Below, one piece after another: positions 34,501 to 40,072 of a stretch of DNA of 40,072 bases (the first letter of the stretch is position 1; every line of letters starts with the position of its first letter). The DNA lies in contig CAZKBT010000029.1 in NCBI GenBank assembly GCA_964551305.1, positions 1 through 40,072 on the forward strand. The letters are read 5' to 3'. Made by a program: the position numbers and the translations under genes. The DNA comes from JBAZDC01 sp041654595 (GTDB lineage: Bacteria; Pseudomonadota; Gammaproteobacteria; Burkholderiales; Burkholderiaceae_B). The notes below the pieces were generated by a model. It was not told the origin of the DNA, did no database searches, and saw only the letters and a list, made by a program, of their open reading frames with translations.

Positions 34501-37500
34501 CCATTCGTAAATGCGACATTTCCTCCATTGCCGCCGCCCCCGCCGCTGCCCCCGATGGCAATGGTCACCTCGGCGCTTTTGTTTCGACTCACTATCATGC
34601 CGGCCTTGCTGGCCGCACTGTCGCCCCCGCCGCCGCCGATGCTTTGCGCCGACACGGCCGTCGAACCATGTGTCGCAATCGTGCCGGTGTTGGCCACAGT
34701 TACCGTGTTGCCATCGCCCGCGCTTCCGCCGCTGCCCCCCAGGACGAAGTTGGCCGACAGCCTGCTGCCTTCGAAAATGCTGTTCAACATCGTCATCGAA
34801 CCGCCGCCGCCGCCCACGCTCTGCGCAAAAATGGCGTAGGCTCGTTCACCGCGAGTCGTAATCATTCCGCTATTGGCGACATCGATCCGGCCGCCGTGGC
34901 CGGATGCGCCGCCGCTGCCGCCCATCATCGCACTGACCATGGCGCCGCCGATCGAAGCGTTGAAACCGCTGGCTGTGGCCTTGCCGCCTCCTCCGCCTAT
35001 GCTTTGGGCGAACACGCCCGAAGCGCCTTTTCCCCGCGTCGCGATGCGACCCTCGTTTTTTACCGTAACGCCGCCGCCATGGCCGCCGTTACCGCTTTTA
35101 CCTCCTATCTCGAATCCGGCCTTCACCGAATAGGACGGCCTAGCGGGCTGCTCGGCCGGTTCCTCCACGAGGCTGATGGGCGGCATGCTCCGAGTGTTCA
35201 GCTTCTCGAGCTCCCGTTCCATCGGGTCTACCGCTTCGCTCTTGGCTCCCCTTCCCAAAAGATCCACCATGCCTCCACCGCCGCCCACGCTTTGAGCAAA
35301 GATGCCGTCCGCATCGCGTCCGCTGGTTTCGATGACGCCGGCGGCTTCATTGATGATCTCGATCGCGCCGCCATGGCCGCTCGCCCCCTCGTCGCTTCCC
35401 AAGGCCACCGTGGCGGAGATTTCGTCGGCCATCGCCCATCCTTCCCCGCCGGCCGCCATTCCGCCGCCGCCGCCCACCGATTGAGCGATCACTCCGCGCG
35501 ACAACGCACCCGCCGTCGCCAGCATGCCGCCGTTGCTCAGTGCCAGCGCTCCGCCGTCGCCGCCGGCCCGGCCGCCGCCTCCGGCTTTGAAGACCAGGGC
35601 GGATGACCGGCTGCCCTTGGAACTCGCAACCGACACGCCCGCACCTCCCCTGCCACCGCCGCCACCCACGCTTTGCACGACGAGGCCCGGGGATTGCGCG
35701 CCCGACGTCTCAACGAAGCCGCGATTGGCCAGCTTGATCTCGCCCCCGCTGCCGCCCTTGCCGCCGCTCGCTCCAAGGCCGACAGTGGCCGAAACACTCG
35801 CGCCATACGACATGGCGAGCGAGCCGGCCGTGGTCGCACCGCCTTGTCCGCCGCCCCCGCCTATGCTCTGCAAGTCGACGCCGGGCGCGCTGTCGCCTTG
35901 CGTGCCGATGTCGGCATCGTTGAACAGCGTCACTCTTCCTCCATCACCGCCTTCGCCCGCTTTTCCGCCCACGGCGACAGCCATGGAAAAAGACGCAACG
36001 ACAAGAGGAATGCCGACGGTCAAGCCCGTGGCATGACTGCCGCCACCGCCTCCGCCGCCCACGCTCTGCGCACGGATGGCGGCGGAACCGGTGCCTTCGG
36101 TCCGTATCCGGCCGCCATGCGAGCGTATGGATATGGGGCCGCCATGGCCGCCGCTTTCTCCGTTCACCCCGAAGGCAAGGCTGAAACCCGTGGCGAGGAC
36201 CGAGTACTTGCCGCCTCCGCCCCCTCCGCCGCCTATGCTTTGCGCAAGAATCGCGTCGGCGAAATCGCCTTCAGTGAACACACCGGCATCGCGCCGCGCG
36301 TTCTTTTCCGTCGCAGCGCTGCCGTCAGCGTCGAGCGATACGTCGACGGCGCCCCCATGGCCGCCTGCGCCGTTTTTCCCATCCCATACGGCGCCGAAGC
36401 CTGCTCCCAGGTAAAAAGCATCCTCGCCCTCGCTTCGTCCCCCCACGCTTTGCGCGTGCACGCCATGAGAACGCTCGCCGCTCGTGCGCACTCTGCTGCG
36501 GCCGTTCAATGCGGCATGGACCTTGCCGGCGCTCCCGCCGCTGTACGCCTTGCCGGTGCCGCCAAGGCTTTCCACGCGTACGCCTATGCTATCGTCGCCC
36601 GTCGTGACGATGAGCGCATTGTCTATGATGGCCGCCGCATCCTCGAGGTCATGCCCGTCGCCGGACGCGAAGCCGGAACGCGCAACAGCCTCGCCCCCCG
36701 CGCCGCGTTTCGTGGCCGAGCCGCCGCGATTGCCGACGTACACGCCTTCCGCGTTGCCGCCCCCGGTCGACACGACGGTACCGGACACGTCCGGGCGCCC
36801 CACGACGAGACGCGCGCCACCCGCCGCCCCGCCTTTGCCCCACGCCGTATTCCCGCCCACGCTCTCGATCCTGATGGCCGCTTCGTTGTCGGATCGGTAT
36901 TCTCCCGACGCGGCCACGCGCACGTGGCCCGCGCGGCCGCCGTCACGCGCTCCGGACCCGCGCGCCGGCCAGCCGGACGACTCCTCGCCGCCATCCCCGC
37001 CGCGCGATACGGCCCGCAGCGCAATGCCGGCGGCCCTGATCGTCGTTCCCTCCAACGTTGCGACAATGTTTCCGCCGCTGCCCGCCTGAACCGCTCGCAG
37101 CCCGCCTTGGCCGCCGCCCGCCCCTTTTCCGCCGGCGCCGCCGGCCGATGCCAGCGATATGCCCACGGACAGCTCTCCGGCTCCGGCATCATGGCGGGGC
37201 GTGCCGGGCTTCAACACGATGTTCCCGCCATGGCCGCCCGATCCGCCCATCCCTTGCGCGGCAAACAGACTGTATCCGCCGGCGCCGCCATGGCCGCCCC
37301 CGGCGTCCACGACCAATCCCGGACGAGCCGTGACATGGCCTGCCATGACCTCTGGATCCATCGTAACGTCGGCGCCGTCCTGCCCATCCCCTCCCGGCGC
37401 GCCGGATCCTATCCAAAGGCGGCCCGCTTCGCCAGGACGCCCGTTTTCTCCGCGCGCCAGAATTTCCGTATGCCGCGTCTCGGCATTGCTGACTATCTCG

Positions 37501-37631
37501 CACGGCGCGCCCGTGCAAACGACGGAGGCATGGGCGCTCGGCATCACGCCGCCGAGCGCCGCGGTCAACCATACCGGCAGCAACCAGGCAACCGTACTTT
37601 CAGCAAGACGCTGCTGAGCATTTAGAGTCAT
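31590..37631 (-). CDS. Very large glycine-rich autotransporter (type Va), complete
   Basis: 2013 residues. A signal peptide (about 1-35, MTLNAQQRLAEST then VAWLLPVWLTAALGGVMPSA, cleavage near HAS) leads to a passenger of about 1500 residues that is extremely rich in Gly, Ala, Ser and carries 16 QS-[IV/A]-G-rich motifs from about residue 394 to 1396, averaging 67 residues apart. A junction region follows (VLGGGATRQRVDIEEGG, VNNGGLLIGDVVLGGGRV, ADFTKPRGLSEEQASL), then an outer-membrane beta-barrel from about 1735 to the terminal aromatic (ILRMAVHF). The barrel start has a cysteine pair, MMSCPE and GSCYW. ATG 37631 is chosen because it opens the signal peptide and has a GGA-type ribosome site; earlier ATGs at 37703 and 37688 add an odd, charged lead. 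It is the near copy of the partial autotransporter at 38.4-40.1 kb. Adhesion is a guess. Confidence 0.93.
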   Translation of the reverse strand: MTLNAQQRLAESTVAWLLPVWLTAALGGVMPSAHASVVCTGAPCEIVSNAETRHTEILARGENGRPGEAGRLWIGSGAPGGDGQDGADVTMDPEVMAGHVTARPGLVVDAGGGHGGAGGYSLFAAQGMGGSGGHGGNIVLKPGTPRHDAGAGELSVGISLASAGGAGGKGAGGGQGGLRAVQAGSGGNIVATLEGTTIRAAGIALRAVSRGGDGGEESSGWPARGSGARDGGRAGHVRVAASGEYRSDNEAAIRIESVGGNTAWGKGGAAGGARLVVGRPDVSGTVVSTGGGNAEGVYVGNRGGSATKRGAGGEAVARSGFASGDGHDLEDAAAIIDNALIVTTGDDSIGVRVESLGGTGKAYSGGSAGKVHAALNGRSRVRTSGERSHGVHAQSVGGRSEGEDAFYLGAGFGAVWDGKNGAGGHGGAVDVSLDADGSAATEKNARRDAGVFTEGDFADAILAQSIGGGGGGGGKYSVLATGFSLAFGVNGESGGHGGPISIRSHGGRIRTEGTGSAAIRAQSVGGGGGGGSHATGLTVGIPLVVASFSMAVAVGGKAGEGGDGGRVTLFNDADIGTQGDSAPGVDLQSIGGGGGQGGATTAGSLAMSYGASVSATVGLGASGGKGGSGGEIKLANRGFVETSGAQSPGLVVQSVGGGGGRGGAGVSVASSKGSRSSALVFKAGGGGRAGGDGGALALSNGGMLATAGALSRGVIAQSVGGGGGMAAGGEGWAMADEISATVALGSDEGASGHGGAIEIINEAAGVIETSGRDADGIFAQSVGGGGGMVDLLGRGAKSEAVDPMERELEKLNTRSMPPISLVEEPAEQPARPSYSVKAGFEIGGKSGNGGHGGGVTVKNEGRIATRGKGASGVFAQSIGGGGGKATASGFNASIGGAMVSAMMGGSGGASGHGGRIDVANSGMITTRGERAYAIFAQSVGGGGGSMTMLNSIFEGSRLSANFVLGGSGGSAGDGNTVTVANTGTIATHGSTAVSAQSIGGGGGDSAASKAGMIVSRNKSAEVTIAIGGSGGGGGNGGNVAFTNGGAASITTRGDQADAVHLQSIGAGGGNGGAAATHAVAEMKDVGEMSPFEIFTIFDAARHAVGPAPENERAAPDGPPDWRRLSVALGGRGGVSGDGGKVTATLEAGTLLATHGDQAMGMVAQSIGGGGGKAVVSVNNPLRGVLPMVFGLGGTGGAAGRGGPVRIAGAGVIRTHGARSHGMLVQSIGGGGGAVLVKDGWFDGTMSVGLKAEKSRAGDGNDGGPVEVEHTGSIRTTGAGAYGILAQSIGGGGGYAADTAAIALGAERPAASGRAEASEQGSGGDVLITVGPSARIETAGENAAAIFAQSVGGGGGLSNGMAGADGADATGAGGSVEVAVDGMVGASGKNAVGIFVQSAGGGARQERFGWAGADAQPGSTGDSVVRIGRSGIVHGGIGEHAAGVVLGGGATRQRVDIEEGGTLYGLNGKAVLAVDRTTPSFVNNGGLLIGDVVLGGGRVNKLANLPTGVYESGAVVDVGTGNVFENHGVFSPGGRGRHMTTRIIGDYRQMGHGGGATQGVYEPDVDFREGKADLAIVQGHVALDGIVRPRGRYQLPHRRIAILRAQGRGHGIRMAETLRVDNPLVYTYTLEKAGDARLDVGVTADFTKPRGLSEEQASLAASMQRNWDTMPAEQLRDYAEVFDHFANVRTEEEYRRALTELANDAQQVSASVLPGKSRSFIQLMMSCPEFRSDDASQQEGSCYWGRILSNVSRLKSSDRREGFHGNGATYQIGGQKEFAPGWILGASAAYENSRHDASDTPVRTDGGLFSGGVVLKRRQGAWLFAGALNAGYGTYDTRRVLALAAGDRVAESRWRSVHVGMRLRASYVHALSDWYLKPLFDLDLVYQRVPGYGETGAGAFNLHFQDASRWNATLTPALEIGGRVDLKGGVLRPYLSVGASWMSDSAWVVDGRLQSDPSKERFRLRTSLPKVMGEVKTGVELVSAEGYEIKAEYDLRFAKGYVSRTGILRMAVHF
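33422..36460 (-). repeat. Array of 16 QS-x-GGGGG motif repeats in the autotransporter passenger
   Basis: Reading down the passenger, the motif occurs as SVGG(RS), SIGGGGG, SVGGGGG and variants after an A/L/V-Q pair, most often FAQSVGGGGG or AQSIGGGGG, 16 times between about residues 394 and 1396. Between motifs lie 45-100 residues of ...GHGG...GRI/T.. strand pattern, often introduced by GxxGxGG, consistent with one beta-helix-like unit per repeat. The first (HAQSVGGRSEGED) and last (FVQSAGGGARQ) are degenerate, and five weaker ancestors (for example RIESVGG, RVESLGG) precede them. At DNA level the plus strand shows the recurring CTATGCTTTG/ACGCTCTG core. Confidence 0.9.
34123..34130 (-). repeat. 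G8 homopolymer tract inside the autotransporter coding sequence
   Basis: Eight C residues on the plus strand (eight G on the coding strand) encode part of the five-glycine run of a motif (AQSIGGGGGKAV). Gain or loss of one base would shift the frame well before the beta-barrel. Confidence 0.9.
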
Positions 37632-38042
37632 CGCGTTTCCAGCACTGCAAGCCGCTTCCCGCCGATACGGCGCCGTGCGCCCGCACATCGTATCGAGAAT
37701 CATTTGCAGAAATAAAAAACGCGAGATTATGACCCATTACGTTACGAAATGCATACAAGTACTAAAAAATCAGCGGGCTTTCCGATAAGGTCGGGTATTC
37801 GCCACCGACATGTGTTACACTCGGAGGAAATCGGTAAAATCCAACCTAATCTCATCCGGCGATGTCGCTCGTTGCGCCATCTTTCACCCCGCAGCCGCGC
37901 TGACGGCTACCGTCATCCCCCCGGCAGTCCGAGCCATCTTCACGATACAACGCCGCGAAAAATCCGACGCGACGCTCGCGGGTACGCTGCCTGCCGCCAA
38001 CGGCGCGCGCAGCCCATCGATCAACGTTTACAGGAATACACT
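37632..38042. other. Intergenic region between the autotransporter and infA
   Basis: 411 bases between two divergent genes. The left part (about 37632-37760) is AT-rich for this genome, holds the presumed autotransporter promoter and contains no convincing sigma-70 pair that I could fix. The right part is a GC-rich leader of about 250 bases upstream of infA, with a TGTTACACT stretch near 37811 that could be a -10-like site, but it was not supported by a good -35. A frame in phase with infA stays open from 37749, yet IF-1 proteins never carry such a lead, so it is not called. The ribosome site before infA is AGGAA at 38031-38035. Confidence 0.5.
37691..37708. promoter_or_regulatory. Weak Fur-box-like element upstream of the autotransporter
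   Basis: The stretch TATCGAGAATCATTTGCA contains GAGAATCATTT, resembling half of a Fur box (about 12 of 19 matches to the classic consensus over the best alignment). It lies 60-77 bases before ATG 37631, where a promoter operator would be expected. The score is low and could be chance. Confidence 0.2.
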
Positions 38043-38303
38043 ATGGCCAAAGAAGAACTGATAGAAATGGGTGGTCTCGTTACCGAAGTCCTGCCCGATT
38101 CACGCTTTCGCGTGACCCTGGATAATGGGCATCCCGTCATCGCTTATACCGGCGGTAAAATGCGCAAGCACCACATCCGCATACTCGCCGGCGACAAAGT
38201 CTCGCTGGAAATGTCGCCTTACGATATGAGCAAGGGCCGCATCACGTTCCGCCATATCGCGGGCCGCCCCGCCGGCGCCACCGCCGCTACGCGCCGGCGC
38301 TAG
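38043..38303 (+). CDS. infA: Translation initiation factor IF-1, second paralogue type
   Basis: 86-residue S1/OB-fold protein that binds the ribosomal A site region during initiation. It starts MAKEELIEMGGLVTEVLPDS and has RFRVTLDNGHPVIAYTGGKM, RKHHIRILAGDKVSLEMSPYD and KGRITFRHIAGRP, all hallmark IF-1 segments. It is about 14 residues longer than the common 72-residue IF-1, with an Ala/Thr/Arg-rich tail, like the second infA found in many Burkholderiales and unlike the copy in the ribosomal-protein operon. No ribosomal genes are nearby; the gene stands alone between two autotransporters, with a long leader and AGGAA ribosome site. Confidence 0.93.
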   Translation: MAKEELIEMGGLVTEVLPDSRFRVTLDNGHPVIAYTGGKMRKHHIRILAGDKVSLEMSPYDMSKGRITFRHIAGRPAGATAATRRR

Positions 38304-38356
38304 CCCCTCGGACGAGCGCAAGTCCGCTTGCCGACGCGGCCGCCCCGGCTGCCTGC

Positions 38357-40072
38357 TTAAAAACGGACCGCCATGCGCAACATACCGGTCCGGCTCACAT
38401 AGCCCTTGGCAAAACGCAGGTCGTATTCCGCCTTGACCTCGTAGCCTCCACCGCTGACCAGCTCGACCCCCGCCTTCACTTCGCCCATGGCCTTGGGCAG
38501 GCTCGTGCGCAGGCGGAAGCTTTCGCGCAGAGGATCGCCTTGCAAATGGGCGTCTACAACCCACGAGCTATCGGACATCCAGCTGGCGCCTACGGAGAAA
38601 TAGGGCCGCAAAACGCCGCCTTTGAGAAAGACGCGACCGCCGACCTCCAGCGTCGGCGTCAACGTGGCGGTCCACCGGCTGGCGTCTTGAAAGTCCAGAT
38701 CGAAGGCTCCGGCTCCCGTCTCGCTGTAACCCGGCACGCGCTGATATACCAGGTCCACGTCGAACAAGGGCTTGATGTACCAGTCGGGTTGCGCATGCGT
38801 ATAGGACGCACGCAAACGCATGCCCATGTGCCGGGACCGCCATCGGCTTTCGGCGATGCGGTCCGTTCCTGAAACGGCAAGGGCGCGTCGCGTGTCATAT
38901 GTACCGCGGCCCGCCGTCAGCACGCCGGCGAACAACCACGGGCCGCGCTGGCGCTTGAGCGCTACGCCGCCGCTGAACAACCCGCCATCGGTCTGCACGG
39001 ACGCGCCGACGGCACGGCTGCGGAAGTTTTCGTAGGCGAAGGAACCGCCCAGAACCAGGCCTGGGGCCAGTTCCTTTTGTCCCCCGATCTGGTAAGTGAT
39101 GCCGGTGCCGTGGAAACCCTGGTTCTGATCCGATTGCTCGAGCCTGGAGTCATTGCTCACCACGCGCATCCAGTAGCAGCTACCTTCATACAACAATGCG
39201 TCATCGGCGCGCGACTCCGGGCAACTCATCATCAACTGGACGAAGGAGCGGTTTTTACCCGGCAGAACGGAAGCGGACGCTTGCTGGGTATCATTGGCGA
39301 CCTCGGTGAGCGCCCGGCGATATTCGTCCGCCGTGCGCACGTTGGTGAAATGATCGAAAACCTCGGCGTAATCCTGAAGCAACTCTTCCGGCGCATTGTC
39401 CCATTTGCTCTGAATATTCGCCGCAAGCCCGGCCTGCTCCTCGGACAACCCCGTCAGCTTGGTGAAGTCCGCCGTCACACCCACGTCGAGCTCCGCGTCG
39501 CCAGACCTGTTCAAGGTATAGGTATAGATCAGCGGGCTATCCACGCGCAAGGTTTCCTCCATCCGGATGCCATGACCTTGACCCTGCGTGCGTATGATGG
39601 GTATCAGCCGGCGAGGTAACGGGTGACGCCCTCTGGGCCTGATGACACCGTCCAGCACGACCTGTCCCTCCACGCTCATCAGGCCGGCGCCGCCCTGCCG
39701 GAAATCCACATCGGGCTCGTAAACGCCTTGCGCTCCGCCCGCGCCGTAACCCATCTGGCGATAGTTGCCGATGATGCGCGTTACCGTACCGCGGCCATGG
39801 CCGCCCGGCCTGAACACGCCATGATTCTCGAACGTATTGCCCGCGCCGACATCAATCAGGGCGGCCGATTCGAGAACACCGGTCGGCTCATTGACCAGCA
39901 AATTGAACCGGCCGCCGCCCAGGATCACGTCGCCTCTCAGCGTTCCGCCATTGTTGACGAAGCTGGAAGTCGTCCTGTCCGTGGACAGGACGGCTCTGCC
40001 GTTCAGTCCATACAGCACGCCGCCGTACTCGATATCCACGCGCTGCTCCAGCACGCCGCCGCCCAGGATGAT
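38357..40072 (-). CDS. Second glycine-rich autotransporter, C-terminal part only (cut by window edge)
   Basis: The last 571 residues of an autotransporter whose passenger continues beyond the window. The visible part runs from the junction region (IILGGGVLEQRVDIEYGG, VNNGGTLRGDVILGGGRF, ADFTKLTGLSEEQAGL) into the beta-barrel ending MLRMAVRF. It aligns to the complete autotransporter at 31590-37631 without any insertion or deletion over all 571 residues; in the last 115 residues I count 21 differences. The cysteine pair MMSCPE and GSCYW is kept. It points the same way as its paralogue, with infA on the opposite strand between them, and its true start is outside the window. Confidence 0.93.
   Translation of the reverse strand: MILGGGVLEQRVDIEYGGVLYGLNGRAVLSTDRTTSSFVNNGGTLRGDVILGGGRFNLLVNEPTGVLESAALIDVGAGNTFENHGVFRPGGHGRGTVTRIIGNYRQMGYGAGGAQGVYEPDVDFRQGGAGLMSVEGQVVLDGVIRPRGRHPLPRRLIPIIRTQGQGHGIRMEETLRVDSPLIYTYTLNRSGDAELDVGVTADFTKLTGLSEEQAGLAANIQSKWDNAPEELLQDYAEVFDHFTNVRTADEYRRALTEVANDTQQASASVLPGKNRSFVQLMMSCPESRADDALLYEGSCYWMRVVSNDSRLEQSDQNQGFHGTGITYQIGGQKELAPGLVLGGSFAYENFRSRAVGASVQTDGGLFSGGVALKRQRGPWLFAGVLTAGRGTYDTRRALAVSGTDRIAESRWRSRHMGMRLRASYTHAQPDWYIKPLFDVDLVYQRVPGYSETGAGAFDLDFQDASRWTATLTPTLEVGGRVFLKGGVLRPYFSVGASWMSDSSWVVDAHLQGDPLRESFRLRTSLPKAMGEVKAGVELVSGGGYEVKAEYDLRFAKGYVSRTGMLRMAVRF

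Noticed and set aside
33825..35606. Long plus-strand open frames (593 and 650 codons) opposite the autotransporter
   Set aside because: They mirror the glycine-rich repeats (Ala/Pro/Arg-rich shadow) and match no family.
33422..36460. Regular repeats resembling a CRISPR array
   Set aside because: The repeats are in frame, imperfect, spaced 135-310 bases, and encode the QS-GGGGG motif of a long protein; no cas genes are present.
37749..38042. N-terminal extension of 98 residues on infA
   Set aside because: The frame is open but its translation is low-complexity and the IF-1 start MAKEE with a ribosome site is clear.
38304..38356. Terminator between infA and the partial autotransporter
   Set aside because: A GCAAG-TCCG-CTTGC inverted repeat exists, but the stem is only five pairs and no T-run follows.

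Overview
The window is GC-rich, densely coded DNA with the gene content and order of a betaproteobacterium of the family Alcaligenaceae (Bordetella/Achromobacter type). Pointers are the dacC-dat-ybeD-lipB run, birA next to a Baf-type type III pantothenate kinase (coaX), waaC-waaA for a Kdo/heptose LPS core, an imuA-imuB-dnaE2 mutasome, a second infA of betaproteobacterial type, and very large glycine-rich autotransporters. The genus assignment is inference; no rRNA, tRNA, CRISPR array, insertion sequence or integrase was seen.

Layout. 1-7.6 kb: the start of lipA (cut by the window edge), then a LysR regulator divergent from a tightly overlapped four-gene operon (pxpB-pxpC fusion, pxpA, a shortened carboxyltransferase and a biotin carboxylase/BCCP protein) that looks like a 5-oxoproline or related carboxylation/hydrolysis module. 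This block lies between lipA and lipB. 7.7-10.8 kb: dacC-dat-ybeD-lipB on the minus strand (peptidoglycan trimming, D-amino acid metabolism, lipoylation). 10.9-17 kb: an alpha/beta hydrolase, birA-coaX on the plus strand, and opposite them an EamA transporter, waaC, waaA and a 56-residue membrane protein whose end overlaps coaX. 17.2-19.4 kb: a PLP dehydratase and an M20 amidohydrolase. 19.5-24.9 kb: the SOS mutasome behind a clear LexA box. 24.9-31.6 kb: an acyltransferase, an MFS exporter with a monooxygenase-like partner, and a BCCT betaine/choline-type carrier translationally coupled to a 14-helix MFS multidrug pump. 31.6-40.1 kb: two paralogous autotransporters on the minus strand, one complete (2013 residues, 16 QS-x-GGGGG type repeats) and one truncated by the window edge, with a lone infA between them.

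The most notable points are the autotransporter pair (gapless over 571 residues) flanking infA; the carboxylase module whose transferase has lost its acyl-CoA oxyanion motif; the LexA-controlled mutasome; a G8 tract inside the autotransporter; and the ATGA-coupled quaternary-amine importer and drug exporter.
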